Of a stretch of DNA of 64,000 bases, positions 34,755 to 47,540 are shown one piece after another. Both the position numbers and the translations under genes were made by a program. The notes beneath the pieces are model-generated. The model was not told where the DNA came from. It made no database searches and was given only the letters and a program-made list of their open reading frames with translations. This DNA comes from Platanthera guangdongensis. Its lineage: Eukaryota; Streptophyta; Magnoliopsida; Asparagales; Orchidaceae. Every line of letters begins with the position of its first letter. Positions within the stretch are counted from its first letter, which is position 1. The stretch spans positions 113,664,609-113,728,608 of the forward strand of contig CM077151.1 in the NCBI GenBank assembly GCA_039583875.1. Direction: 5' to 3'.

Positions 34755-35226
34755 AGAAGCGACATGCCAGATCACGAGGATCCATTCTGTGATGCACTGG
34801 TCATCAAGGCAGCCATCGAGAATTTTACCGTCTCTTGGATCCTCGTTGACAACGGGAGCTCCGTCAACGTCGTCTTCAAGAAGGCGTTTGACGCGATGAA
34901 GGTAGAGGCGAAGAGGGTGCTGGCCTCGGACGGACCCTTGTTTGGGTTTTAAGGGGAGAGGAAGGAAGTGTAGGGAGGAGTAGGCCTCCATGTTTCCCTG
35001 GGGGGGGGGCAGTCCAGGAACTGCATGTTCGTCATTGTGGATGCCCCCGGAAGCTACAACGCCATCTTCGGGAGGCCCCTTATCAGCACCTTCTGCTGCG
35101 TCCCCTCATCATTCCATTAGTGCTTAAAGTTCAACGCTGAGGGGATTCAGGTCCGGGTCAGGGGGGACCCCAAGGTGGCGCGGGAATGCTATGTCACCAC
35201 CGTGAACTCCATCTCTTGGCAGGAGG
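34755..35226 (+). pseudogene. Tat-2 protease region
   Basis: VIKAAIENFTVSWILVD is followed by NGSSVNVVF, where the retropepsin triad DTG reads DNG. Then DGPLFGF and a stop (34950), a second stop, VIVDAPGSYNAIFGRPL and a third stop near 35120. Tat-1 retains DTG at the same site, so the substitution appears specific to this copy. The domain would process the polyprotein but is disabled. Confidence 0.82.
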
Positions 35227-35249
35227 GAGCTGATGAGATGGGGTGAAGA

Positions 35250-36657
35250 ATGGAGGAGGCTGAGCAGGAGGCTGGCAGGGAGGAGCTGGAGGTGGAGAGC
35301 TGCGCTGAGGAGGCGGTGGGAAGAGATCAGGAGGAGATGGCCAAAGTGATGGCCGTAGAAGGAGAGGTGGAGGTGGAGATCCCGGTCTCGGAGGAGAGGG
35401 ATGCTGAAGGATGGGGAGAGCAGTCCAGGTTGGAGGCTGCGGAGGAAGTGGTGGAGTTAGAGGTGCTCACCCGTGGAGGCAGGGTGGAGAGGGTCCGCGT
35501 CAGTGGATGGCTGACCCCAGAAGACCAGGGCAGGATGCTGGAGTGCATCCAGAAGAGCGTAGACATCTTCGCTTGGAACGCCGCAGAGATGTCGGGGGTT
35601 GACGCGGATGTGGCCTGCCACCGCCTCAACCTGGACCCGGGAACACGCCTCGTTCAACAGAAGAAGAGGTCCACAGCGGACAAGCTGGCAGAGCCCATCA
35701 GAGAGGAGGTGGCAAAGCTCCTAAAGGCCGGCTTCGTGTCCGAGATCCAATACCCCGGCTGGGTCTCCAATGTGGTCATGGTCAAAAAGGGAGACGACCG
35801 GTGGAGGATGTGTATCGATTTTTCTTTACTTAATAAAGCTTGTCCTAAGGACTGTTATCCTTTGCCTCGGATCGACGCGCTGGTTGACTCAGCCGTTGGT
35901 TTTTCTGTAATGAGTTTTCTAGATGCTTTTTCAGGTTATCATCAAATCAGGATGCACCCCCCGGACATCAAGGATGTCTCGTTCATCACAGGGGATGGCT
36001 GCTACTGTTACAAGATGATGCCCTTCAGGCTGAAGAATGCAGGGGAGACCTACCAGAAGATGATGGATAGGGTCTTCAGGGAGCAAAAGGGGATGAATTT
36101 GGAGGTGTACATGGATGACCTCATGATCAAGAGTCGGGATGTGGACTCCCACCTCCAGGACCTTGAGGATACCTTCGCCACCATGCGCAAGTACAAGATG
36201 CGGTTGAATCTCTTAAAATGTGTCTTCGGGGCTAGCAGGGGAAAGTTATTGGGGCACCTCCTCACCCCTGCGGGGGTCGAGTCGAATCCAGATAAGGTCA
36301 AGGCTATCTTGGAGCTGGGGTCGCCGCGGAATGCTAAGGAGGTCCAACGGCTGACGGGGAAGCTGGCAGGACTGAGTAGGTTCCTCTCCCGGGGGGGAGA
36401 AGTGCTCCCCCTTCTTCAAAACATTGAGGGGTGGTCTAAAGTTCGAATGGACCAAGGAGTGCGTGGACGCATTCCAGGCCCTCAAGATGCAGTTGACTCA
36501 GGCTCCGCTGCTCCAAGGGCCGAAGGAGGGGGAGGACCTGTTTTTGTATCTCGGGGTCAGAGCAGAGGCCTTAAGCTGCGTCCTAGTTCGTGAAGAAGGG
36601 AAGAAACAGCTCTCCATCTATTATGTGAGCCGGGTCCTGAGGAAGGCCGAGCTCCGG
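35250..36657 (+). pseudogene. Tat-2 reverse transcriptase and first part of RNase H
   Basis: After an acidic linker (Glu-rich, about residues 1-75) the RT reads IFAWNAAEMSGVDADVACH, SVMSFLDAFSGYHQIRM and the intact catalytic YMDD (VYMDDLMIKS). LLGHLLTPAG and VQRLTGKLAGLSRFL follow. A frameshift in the G run near 36395 moves the connection/RNase H part (KFEWTKECVDAFQ, SIYYVSRVLRKAEL) to another frame. The sequence is broken at 36657 by a solo LTR; the same domain resumes at 41352 in phase. Confidence 0.88.
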
Positions 36658-39600
36658 TGTAACATCCCATGTTACTTCTGGACCCATCAACTTAGATTGG
36701 GTTAGGCATGGGGTGAGATTTAGGGAAATTAGCTAGGTCTGACCCTAGGTATTGGGTTGTAGCCATGTGGGGCCCACTATAGGACCAAGTCAAACTAGGT
36801 CAAACTAGCCTAAATAAGGACCCTAGTCACACCATGGCCCCACCACATTGCCCTAACCCTAAAAACAATCTAAGTAGACCCTAGGGCATGTCACTAGGTC
36901 AACACTTTGACCCCAATTGACCAAAGTCAACCTTGGGCTTAATTTGGTCAAACCCACACTCATAAGCCCAATTAGCCTAAGTAGGGCACCCCCTTGACCC
37001 AATCCAAGTTGGGTGGTGCCACTAGACCCATTTCCATCAAATGCGATCAGCCCACCCACCATGGTTGACCAAGTCAACTCAAAGTCAACATAGTCAACTA
37101 TTTGACCTAAAAGAGGGAAATGAAGACCAAGCCACCCTCCCTTGGGCCAAGCCCACCAAAATTGGCCCATGGCCAGCCCAAGTGAACAAGACCAACCCTA
37201 CCCCTCTAAATCAGGAGAGAGAATACATGCAAAGGGGTAGAAATGTGATTTTGAGAGAAGGAGGAGAGAGAAATGGAGAAGAAAGGGAATGGTGGCCACA
37301 TGGCCACCCTTTCAGCTGATTTCCTCTGCCCAAAACCAGCTTGCCGACCTCCTCACTTCATTCTAGAAGAAAATAGGGGCTGAGAGCCACTTGGCAGTAG
37401 GGGCGGAGCAACCAAGGTCGAGCCCGAGCTCACCTTGGTTGTATCTCCCCATATACTCCACCTCAGCCCAAACAGACCTCACCAATAGCTTCAGGAGGTA
37501 GAAAGGAGTGGAAATCGAGTGCTGGATCATGGAAAATGGTGGAGAATCAAGCTTTCGGGGTGGAGCTTGTCGGCGTACCACCACCATGGCAAACCGCCGC
37601 CTGACCCGCAGCCAAGCCCCAATCCAGGTTCGTTTCACCTCACCTCTACCCGTACTAGCATCTTAGATCGATTAGGTGAGATATCGGGCTCAACTGAGCC
37701 CGATGCCATGTGAGAAAAATGATATTTTTCCAAGCTTTTGAAACCACTCGGGTTCGCCGTCGCCGCCGTCTCCCGCCGCCCCATCGCCGGGAAATGATAG
37801 CCACCACCACCGTGAAGGTGATGACACCGTTGGCCGGAGGTGGCATTGCCTCAGCTGGCCGGAAATCGCCAGCAAAGCTGCTCCAGGTCGGCTCGATCTC
37901 AGCCGTTGGCTGGAGGTAGGAGATGACCGGATTCCGTCGGTTTGCGCTTTAAGATTCGTGCAGATAATAATAATATGATTTAATTTTAAATATGATGAAT
38001 AGTGAAATTCTGTCACAAAAATACAGTCATTTTGCATGTTCTTTTAGGCCTCTTAGACGCATTTACAGAAACTAGTCCCTAAATGAAAAATGTAGCTGAC
38101 TATCTTACCTTTAATTTGCCACCTTAAAGTTGTGATTTGGTGTAGTGTACAGTCCTGTAGGGCATTTCTCCTAGGACTGGTCCTAGACTAGGGTAGAAAT
38201 TCATTTGGATGCCCAAGTCAAACCATCAATCACCATGGCCCCAAATTTTGGTTACATGCATGATTAGGGCATACCTATCCCCTGCTAAAATTTAGGAACT
38301 TTTGAAGCAACTTTTCCTATAGTTTTGGTCAAAATGTCAAAATGTAAATAAATGCAATTTATGGAGTTATATGACTCCTCATGGCCCCAAATTTTGGAGG
38401 TGGGTCCCCGGGAACACCATTAGTGCATGATAAAAATTTCAGCACTTTTGGATCACTGCGTGATGGGAAAATCCACTTGCATGTGTTGGTGTACATATTG
38501 CCTTGGGTGCTAATAGCAATAGTTCAAATATTGTGTATTCAGCCTAATGGAGGCATGCAAAAATCTTGGAATTGTTTACAGTGGTTCATTAGGGTAAATT
38601 TCACCCCTCAAATTAATTATGAGATTTTTGGAATCAAAAATCCCATTAACTGGAATTTATTTTAAATGTAGCTCTTTTGAAAATAAATTTGGAAAATAGG
38701 TTTTCCTGAAGCACAAATCCTCAAACTTTGCCAAGATATAGATAAGGTTACATTTGACTTAGGAAAAATTTGATCCTTCTATTTGAAGAGATTTTGGAAT
38801 AAAATATCTTAAAATGCCCATTTTACCCTTATTTTATTTATTCTTGAACTGATGGATATGCACCTCAGAAAAATTTGGAAATATTTTAGTGCTGTAAAAT
38901 TGTATTATTAGCCTTGCATAAATTTTTCAGAATTAATGGGTGTATTTATAGTCTTTAAATTAATATAATGGCATTTTTGGTAAATATGTAAGAATGGAAA
39001 TTGATAGGTCATTACACAATAAAAGTTGATGAAACTCTGCCAATAGTCATAAATTAATGTTTTATATGTTCTATAATTTTCCTGGAATTTTGGATTACAT
39101 ATTACCTATACTTCATTTGGAAAATGGAATTTTTGAGAATTTGGTATTAAATAAGAAATTGGAATAAATAATTAAAGGAAAATTATGAAACTCTGTAGAC
39201 AGTAATATGTTATCATTATACAACTCAGGAAACATTACCTAGGTCAGTGGATGTTATATCATACTACTTCATGTGTAAAGTGACCTAGTAATTAATTTAA
39301 AAGATTTAATTAAAGGATTATTTGGCCAAGGAAAATTATGAGAATTCATAGGATAGTTCCCTTAGCCCATACCACCCTAGGATAAATATTTAGGAGCAAG
39401 ATGCCTTAAGGTTTGGAAGATCCCATTTTTAGGGTAATAATAGGACATGGTCTGCATATAACATAAATAGGTCTTGCCTTAGAGGTTACCAGGGGATTGA
39501 TTATCGGAAGAAATAAGAGAGTGCAACATGTATAACCCTGGTGGGTAGTATTGTCTTAGTGAGGGATCAAAAGTGCAAGTCTTTAGTTAGCAACTGGAGT

Positions 39601-41346
39601 GGGGGTCGACGGAAGACCGTCGGTTTCCCGGTAACATCTTAAGTCACTAGGGTTGTACCAGAGCAATAAAGAGAGATGAGATGAAACATGGGTAGCCATC
39701 AACTAAAATAAATATCCTTGCGAAAGGGAACGCTGGGCGTAATCCCAACACAGTTCCTAGTGCCCCTTGAGAGCCCTTCACAGGGAATACCGGGGGCAGT
39801 CCTGGGATTAACCTTAAATTTCTAAGTATAATAACCCGTAGACAAGAGTAGTCTAATAGGTTAAGACATTTGTTGTACCTTCTCACCCGTGTAGGGTTGG
39901 AGAGATTCATGATATATGCTCACCCGTTTAGGGTTTGAGGGAATTGGTATAAAGGCACTATTGTGCGTTCTCACCCGGGTTGGGTTTGAGGGTTTTCAGG
40001 ACGGGTTCGGTCCTGCGAGCGGAAGGCTCGGAGTAAAATACTTGCATGTGCATAAATATAGTGGCGGGGCATGCTGTACTGGTCGTTCGTCACACCGATG
40101 GCAGTACAGTGCACCAGGCGGTTGTGAGAGTTAGAGGGGCCAATGGGTTGTTTTACACTGCAGTCTGGAGGACGACCCCCGATAACGCACATCCGACCCA
40201 ACAAGACTGATGGGTTGTCAGCAAAGTACGTACACGAGACTCTAGAGTGCACCTTGGACGTGTACAGAGGCGTATGAGAGGGGTCTAAGGCTTGGTAGTG
40301 TGCATACCGGCCTAGAAGCGGAGACGCCCGCTCCGCTGCTGCCGTAGCCACAGCGGTGGTACCCGAGAGTGATGCTAGCTCTCAAAAAGTGGGAACTAAA
40401 GGTCTGTGATCACAGAGTCGTTGTGTGTGAGTTGCACTTGCCTGTGCATAAAATTGCATCATAACATTCATTCATATTAGGTCATACGCTTCATAGATCC
40501 TTATCATATAAATTAGTATGGGCTCTTTTATATGATAAGTTAAATTTCCTGGAAATCCTAACTTATATATTTGTATGGGCATTTATATAAGTTAGGGTAC
40601 TTTTGTGATGATAGTATAGTGGTAGAATAGTTTATTTACTTGCTTTTACTGCTGTCTTTACTTCCTTTACTATACCGCTCTTACTTACCTGTACTATACT
40701 TAGAACTGCTAGAGTAGATCAACATTACTTATTACAACTGCTAGTTAGATTCTGTCACCTGCTTCCACTTTTGCTACCCCTTGTTGTCCTCCGCTTCGTC
40801 CTCCCGCTCGGTGCCTAGGAGCTGCGGGGCGAGGTGCGGAGGAAACGACTTAGTCTTTTTGACTAATGGTCGGTGACCAAACTATTTTTAGGAGCCCGTG
40901 GAGATGGAGCACCAGCACGTCGAGGAGGCAGGACTTGAGTAGCAGATACCGCTTCAGCAGGCTACTACCAATACTGTGCGTCCTCAGGTGGGACGAGATC
41001 TGATATACTAGTATAGCTTCCGCTTTTATTTATTTTGAGAGAGAGTGGTTTTGATGTACTGGGCATAAGCCCTTATTACTCTTTCTTTTTGTACTCTTCT
41101 GTGGACTATATTGTGTATCTTTCATTTCATATATATGATTGTACTATGTGACTGTGGACTAGTGGATTTATATACTGCTTTACTTCTTCTTCTCATATTG
41201 GCCTACAGGTTAAATGATCGTAATAGCCGGCAGAATCGGCGTATTGCGGTGTCGACTAACTCGTGCGTTAGTGCCACCGTAAGACGACGGTTCTGGGCAT
41301 AAGACCCGGTAGCCCTCCTTGGTAAGGGGGAGGGGGGGGTCTTACA
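36658..41346 (+). mobile_element. Solo LTR (4.69 kb, Tekay/Del-like) inside the Tat-2 RNase H
   Basis: It starts TGTAACATCCC and ends GGGTCTTACA, giving TG...CA ends within the TGTAA/TTACA pattern. Flanks are TCCGG (36653-36657) and TCTGG (41347-41351), a 5-bp target duplication with one change. No gag or pol was found. A block near 40370-40620 (AAAAGTGGGAACTA, ATATAAGTTAGG) also occurs, reversed, in the LTR at 57950-58200, so the two belong to related families. The U3 (36780-37100) is dense in GTCAA/TTGAC words. Confidence 0.85.
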
Positions 41347-41351
41347 TCTGG

Positions 41352-43328
41352 TACCCGATTTTGGAGAAGTTGGCTTTCGCCCTGATCATCTCAGCATGGA
41401 GGCTGCGGCCTTACTTCCAGGCACACTCAATCCGAGTGGTAACTGACCATCCTCTCCGCAACATCTTTGAGGGGGTGGAGCATTCAGGCAGGCTAGCCAA
41501 GTGGTCGGTGGAGCTGAGTGAATTCGACGTCTCGTTCGTCCAACGGCTCTCGATCAAAGCTCAAGCGATGGCCGACTTCTTGCCTGATTATGTGATTGAA
41601 GTGGCAGAGGAAGAGCTCACCCGTCCGGCTCTTTGGAAGGTGAAGGTAGACGGCGCCTCGGGGAGGCATTCCCTAGGAGTGGGGGTGATCTTGGAAAGCC
41701 CTCAGGGGACTAGAATTGAGCAGACGGTGGTGGTGCACTTTCCCATCACCAACAATCAAGCCGTGATAGCAGGGCTACGCCTGGCTAGGGAGCTGGGGGT
41801 GTTGGACGTGGAGGTCCTTACCGACTCTATGGTGGTATCTTCCCAGATCAACGAGGAGTTTGAGGTAAGGGAGCCCACCCTGCGATTATACTTGGCCAAA
41901 GTAAAGGGGGTCATAGGCACTTTCCAAACCTTCTCCATCCGACATGCGCCTAGGGAAGAAAACGAACAGGTCGACCAACTAGCAAAGCATGGCCCCCAGG
42001 TGGGGGGTACCATCACCGACCTATTCCCCCCCTCCATCGAAGAGGGGGAGCTCATGGAGATTGATCAACAGAATTCATGGATGGACTCAGTTGTAACTTT
42101 CCTTTCCACGGGAGAGTATCCGGAGGGGGCAGATAAGAAGAAGCTAAGGCACAAGTCAGCATACTACCTCCTCCATGACGGACAGCTGTACAGGAAGACC
42201 CTCTCAGGGATGTTGGCTCGATGCGTGGCCGAGGGCGAAGTACAAAAGATCTTGGAGGAATTCCACTCCGGAGAGTGTGGGAGCCACTCCGGGAGTTGGA
42301 CCCTGGAGGGAAGAATCGTCAGGCAGGGGTACTTCTGGCCCACCCTGGGCCATGATGCAACAGAGTTCGCAAGGAGGTGCCATAAGTGACAGCTGTTTGC
42401 CCCCCTCCAGCTACAGCCGACCCAGCGACTCAAAATTATCACGGCCCCCTGGCCCGTCGCCTTTTAGGGAATGGATTTGGTTGGGCCGTTCCCCCAGGCC
42501 AGTGGGCAGAGGAGGTTCCTCCTAGTAATGATCGATTACTTCTCCAAGTGGTTGGAGGTAAAGGCGCTGGCCAAGGTGACCTTCCAGGTAATCAGGAACT
42601 TTATTTGGGGGGAGATCATCTGCCACCATGGGCTGCCCCAAGCCATTGTCACGGACAACGGGCCCCAGTTCGCCAGCGCTGAGTTCACTAGTTTCTGCGA
42701 GCAGCTTGGAATCGACCTCAGGTTCGCCTCGGTCCATCACCCCAGGAGCAACGGGCAGGTGGAGGCCGCAAACAAGATCATCGCCAACCTCCTCAAGAAT
42801 AAAGTGGAGAATCTGAAGGGGAGCTGGGTAGAGCAGCTTCCCGCGGTTCTCTGGGCCCTGAGAACCACCCCCAATACGGCTACCGGAGAGACTCCCTTCA
42901 AACTCTCTCATGGGTGCGAGGCAGTGCTCCACGTGGAATTTGAAGTCCAAACACCTCGAGTTGTTGCGGCCAAGGAAGGCAGAGAGGAATAGCAGGCAGA
43001 GAATGAGGAGGAACTGCGACTCTCCCTTGACATGGTGGAAGAGCTGAGGGACCTTTCCGCCATCCGACAGGAAGAGGTGAAGAGGAGAATGACCAAGTAC
43101 TTTGACAAGTATGTCAGAGTCAAACAGTTCGTGGAAGGGGACTTGGTACTAAAGAAGGTGGATACAGCAGGGAGGTCGACATCCGTAGGGAAACTCAACC
43201 CCAGCTGGGAAGGACCGTTTATTGTAAAGGAGGCTCTAAAATCGGGAGGTTATCGACTCCAAAATGTGGAGGGCGAGACCCTAAGTCTCACCTGGAGTGA
43301 TGACGACTTAAAACGCTTTTTTCCTTGA
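41352..43328 (+). pseudogene. Tat-2 RNase H end, archaeal-type RNase H and integrase
   Basis: It begins in the RNase H (YPILEKLAFAL, LRPYFQAHSIRVV). The second RNase H starts near 41650 (VDGASGRHSLGVGV). The integrase zinc-binding part is near 42260-42385 (HSGECGSHS ... RRCHK, where TGA replaces the following Cys). The core has MIDYFSKWLEVKAL, IVTDNGPQFAS and NGQVEAANK, so the D, D and E positions are all present. Further stops lie near 42465 and 42990. The C-terminal part (LNPSWEGPFIV, GYRLQN) ends at 43326. Apart from these stops the catalytic residues are conserved. Confidence 0.88.
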
Positions 43329-43416
43329 AGCTTGTAAGTTGTGCCTTGATTTTTAATGAAAACTCTTTAGTATGGAAATATTGTCGCTGTGAGTTCGCAT
43401 GAAGGAATAAAGTGAA

Positions 43417-44600
43417 TGTGGACCCCGAGCAGATCCCGCTGTCAGGCTCCCACCTAGCTGGCAGGGCTGGAAGTCACTCGGTGTCATCCTTGGGCCTCGA
43501 GCAGATCACGCTATCAGGCTCTCACCTAGCTGGTAGGGCTGGAAGTCACTCGATGGCATTGATAGTGGACCCCGAGCAGATCCCGCTGTCAGGCTCTCAC
43601 CTAGCTGGCAGGGCTAGAAGTCACTCGGTGTCATCCTTGGGCCTCAAGCAGATCCTGCTGTCAGGCTCTCACCTAGCTCGCAGGGCTGGAAGTCACTCGA
43701 TGGCATTGATAGTGGACCCCGAGCAGATCCCGCTGCCAGGCTCTCACCTAGCTGGCAGGGCTGGAAGTCACTCGGTGTCATCCTTGGGCCTCGAGCAGAT
43801 CCCGCTGTCAGGCTCTCACCTAGCTGGCAGGGCTGGAAGTCACTCGATGGCATTGATAGTGGACCCCGAGCAGATCTCGCTGTCAGGCTCTCACCTAGCT
43901 GGCAGGGCTGGAAGTCACTCGGTGTCATCCTTGGGCCTCGAGCAGATCCCGCTGTCAGGCTCTCACCTAGCTGGAAGGGCTGGAAGTCACTCGATGACAT
44001 TGATAGTGGACCCCGAGCAGATCCCGCTGCCAGGCTCTCACCTAGCCGACAGGGCTGGAAGTCACTCGGTGTCATCCTTGGGCCTCGAGCAGATCCCGAT
44101 GTCAGGCTCTCACCTAGCTGGCAGGGCTGGAAGTCACTCGATGGCATTGATAGTGGACCCCGAGCAGATCCCGCTGCCAGGCTCTCACCTAGCTGGCAGG
44201 GCTGGAAGTCACTCGGTGTCATCCTTGGGCCTCGAGCAGATCCCGCTGTCAGGCTCTCACCTAGCTGGCAGGGCTGGAAGTCACTCGATGACATTGATAG
44301 TGGACCCCGAGCAGATCCCGCTGTCAGGCTCTCACCTAGCTGGCAGGGCTGGAAGTCACTCGGTGTCATCCTTGGGCCTCGAGAAGATCCCGCTCTCAGG
44401 CACTCACCTAGCTGGCAGGGCTGGAAGTCACTTGATGGCATTGGTAGTGGATCCCGAGTAGATCCTGCTGTCAGGCTCTCACCTAGTTGGCAGGGCTGGA
44501 AGTCACTCGATGTCATCCTTGGGCCTCGAGCAGACCCCGCTGTCAGGCTCTCACTTAGCTGGCAGGGCAGGAAGTCACTCGATGGTATCGGCCTTGGAAT
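43417..44600 (+). repeat. 147-bp dimeric tandem array in the Tat-2 3' region
   Basis: About eight copies of a 147-bp unit made of two related monomers, 72 and 75 bp. Both contain AGATCCCGCTGTCAGGCTCT and GGGCTGGAAGTCACTCG; they differ in the spacer (TGTCATCCTTGGGCCTCG versus TGGCATTGATAGTGGACCCCG). Because both lengths are multiples of three and stop-free, long reading frames appear on both strands, but these are a consequence of the repeat. Confidence 0.95.
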
Positions 44601-44652
44601 CGCCAGGTAAAGACCGAGAGGTTTTGAAGACAAAGGAATAAGGGGGAAGAGG

Positions 44653-44872
44653 TTCTGCATAGGCAAGCTTGGAACTCGCCCAACCCAGCTCGGCATCGGT
44701 AAAGGGCTTCTGCATAGGCGAGCTTGGAACTCGCCCAACCCAGCTCGGCATCGGTAAAGGGATTCTGCATAGGCGAGCTTGGAACTCGCCCAACCCAGCT
44801 CGGCATCGGCAAAGGGATTCTGCATAGACGAGCTTGGACTCGTCCAACCCAGCTCGACACTGGCAAAGGGGT
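44653..44872 (+). repeat. 55-bp tandem repeat, four copies
   Basis: TTCTGCATAGGCGAGCTTGG... starts at 44653, 44708, 44763 and 44818, an exact 55-bp period; the last copy is the most diverged. It lies between the 147-bp array and the reverse-strand gene. Confidence 0.95.
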
Positions 44873-45323
44873 AGCAAGCCAGATCTCAGGACCTCGCTGA
44901 AGGAAGACGAGCCAGGCCAGGGTACTTCACCCCTTCGTCTATTTTACTTGGAAGATTTTTTCTGAGTTCAACCTGGATGGCTCGCGGGCGAGATGAGGTG
45001 GCGTGACAAGGGTGAAGAGCAGCCCACTCGCGAATCGTCTGAAGCTCGGCAAGCTCCCAAAACGTACCCTCTCGCGGGCGCGTACTCATGACTATCCTAC
45101 TCGCAGTATCTACCTACGCGAGGACGCCTGGTGAAACACTCGCGGACATACAGAGCACAGCGAATAAAACCAAAAAACAAAAATGGCATGGGTATGATCA
45201 AAAATCTTTCTTTCATTAAATAAAAGTGTTTACAAAAGATATTTACAGGGGCTCGCCTCGGCGAGTGAACCAAAAAAGAAGATGCACAAATTCAGGCCTC
45301 CCCCCCCCCCCCCCCCCGCCGAA

Positions 45324-47442
45324 CTAGTCCTCCCCTTCACCCGGCTGATCCGGAAGGCCCTTCCCGAACATCGTGTCCATGTTGTCCTCTTTCTCACTGG
45401 GCGGCGTCGCCGGGAACAAGCTCGACATCAGGTCTCTGGCGGAGATCTCCTCGCATCCTGGCACCAGCACCCCCGTGTCCTTCATCATTTGGAGGGTGCA
45501 CTCGGCCGCTTGGATGGAGTTGATCCGCAACCTCTCGGCGAGGTCGGCCTCGCCAAAGATCCGCGACCTCTTATAGGGGAGGGTAGGGTCGACGTCGTGG
45601 GCTGGGAAGAAAATCTCCGCCTGGCGGCGGACCTCGCGGCTGAGATGCTGATTCTCCTCCTTCAGCTTTATGTTCGCCCCCTCCAGCTCGGCAAGGCGGG
45701 CGCGCAGTTGGCTAATCTCCTCCCCTTGCTCGGCATTGCGAACCTGAAGCTCCCCTGCGGCCTTGGCGTCCTGGTAAAGAAAAAATCCGGTTTAGTATCA
45801 GCGCAGAATGTTCTAAGTAAAAGAGAAGGGGAGTGCTTGACACTTACCAACCCGCCGACGGTCTGGGCGAGAAGACCCTCGGCGATGCCGAGCCGTCTCG
45901 CCTGATCAGCGACTTTGTCCTTGGCGACGTCGCGAGCCTGCTCAGCTTTCCATTATTGATTGCTGAGGGCGAAGCTACGGCGAGTCAGCATGTGGTGAAG
46001 CTCCATGGTCCGCATGTGGGCCTGCAGACCCTCATGGACAAGCTGCCGGAGGGTCATATTCTTGTAGGCCTCGGCATCCTCGCGGCCATAGATGCCGAAG
46101 CCGAGGGCGTAGGCGTGACCGGTGGCGGGCTCGCGTTCATGCCAGGATGGATGCAGAGTGGAGATGGAGACCCGATGGGCCAGCTCATCCCACTGCAGCA
46201 TGGGCTCGCCCGCCGAGTCCTTCCACCGCCCCCCGAAATTGAAGAGGGGATGTTGCTTCGGCGCCGCGCGCTCGCGGGCCGCCCTCTTCGCCGATGGAGG
46301 GGAGATCGCCGCCACAGAAGAAGGGCCCTCGCCGCCTTTCCGGCCCTTGCTGGTAATCTCCTTCAGCGGGCTCTCCGGCGACGCGTCGGGAGGGGTCTCA
46401 GACGAGCTGATGTATTTGGGGCTGGGCTGTTGTTGTTGTTGTTGTTGCTCCCGCAGAGCCAGCAGGGCTCTCCTCATCTTCTTTAGCGGCCGCTGGCGGT
46501 GTGGCGGGTTCGACCCCGCATCCTCAGGTCGCCTCTTGCTGGAAGAGGGTTGGGAGAGGGCCGCCTCATCTCGGCAGGCCGCCGCCGCCGCCTTCTCGCG
46601 AGCAAAGGGGTCCGGGTGCGACCCCGGATCCGCAAACGGCGGGTTCGCGGGAATTATCCGCTCCCCTATAAGAAAATACTTGGAAAAGGTTAGGAGAAAC
46701 TCAGTAGCAATGTGGCGAGCTCGGCCATCGGATGAGCTCGGCAAGAGGAGAAGAGAACGATACCTTCGCCAGGTAGAACGGGGGGGGGGGGGGGGATCGA
46801 GTCAAGGCCCCTTCACAGGAAGGCGACCTCGAAGTCCTTGTGGAGAAAGTACTTGTGGAACTCGGCATCGTTGTCGGACACGGCAGGGGGACGGTAGACC
46901 TCCTCGCCCTTCTGCTGGGGCGAGTAGGGGATGTTGCCGAGATCGCCCTTGATGAAGGCGATCTTGGTCATCCAAGTGTGATGCTTGTTCGCGATCTCGC
47001 GAACCTTGATCAGCGAGCCGCCGAAGTAGGCGACCCCATCCGGCGTCACCTTGTAAGAAAAGAGTTTCCTGAACACTGTCAGGTTGAACTCAATCCTCTC
47101 CCGCCGGAGGTAGCTCGCGAATGCCACCATCATCGCGACGACGTTGGAATTCAACTGCGCGGGTACCGCGCCATAGTATTTCAGGATTTGTCGAATCTCC
47201 GGCCAGAGGGGGAGGCGCAACCCCACCTCGAAATGCGAGATGGGGAAGGCGAGCTCGTCCCCGTAGAAAGTGTTGATAGCCTCCCCCTCTCTCGGCCTGC
47301 GCGCCTCGAAGCCCGGCGGCACATACTCGGCCATGAACTCCGCGAGCTCCTCCTCGCTGGTGTGCCCTTCAAAGAAGCAATAGTCGGTGAAGTGCTGCGC
47401 GCACTTGGAGCGGTCGTCAGCGTCAGGGTTTGTCTTGCCCAT
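45324..47442 (-). CDS. Tat-2 antisense gene 1: 'putative gypsy type transposon' protein, three exons, one stop
   Basis: Reverse-strand gene starting at 47442 (MGKTNPDADDR). Exon 1 (about 47442-46813) has the domain known in plants as 'putative gypsy type transposon' (Transposase_28): YVPPGFEARRP, FPISHFEVGLRLPLWPEI, YLRRERIEF, GSLIKVREI. Exon 2 (46665-45848) begins after an AG acceptor, is Ser/Pro/Lys-rich with a run of seven Gln, and has a TAA near 45950 before its end. A 77-bp intron with GTAAGTG and CAG borders leads in phase to exon 3 (45770-45324), which has a coiled-coil stretch (LRARLAELEGANIKLKEEN) and ends at TAG. The exon 1 donor is unresolved. Its role is unknown; such antisense ORFs are known in Tat elements such as Grande. 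Confidence 0.78.
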
Positions 47443-47540
47443 GATCGCAGAGGAAGGAGCAGGGCGCGAGCAGAAAAGGAAAAAGGCGCAGGGAGAAAGA
47501 GCAATAAAAGTACAGGTACGATGGTTGGTAAGGGGGGGGG

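Noticed and set aside
33830..34765. 311-codon reverse-strand frame opposite Tat-2 gag/protease
   Set aside because: Pro/Leu/Ser-rich shadow of a GC-biased gag; the + strand has the Retrotrans_gag motifs.
43412..44825. Long open frames on both strands (349 and 393 codons) with a repeated 24-25 residue unit
   Set aside because: They come from a 147-bp tandem array whose units are multiples of three without stops; both strands are open, and the region lies outside the gag-pol and antisense genes.
43417..44872. CRISPR-like regular repeats
   Set aside because: Units are contiguous tandem repeats without unique spacers, in plant retrotransposon DNA.
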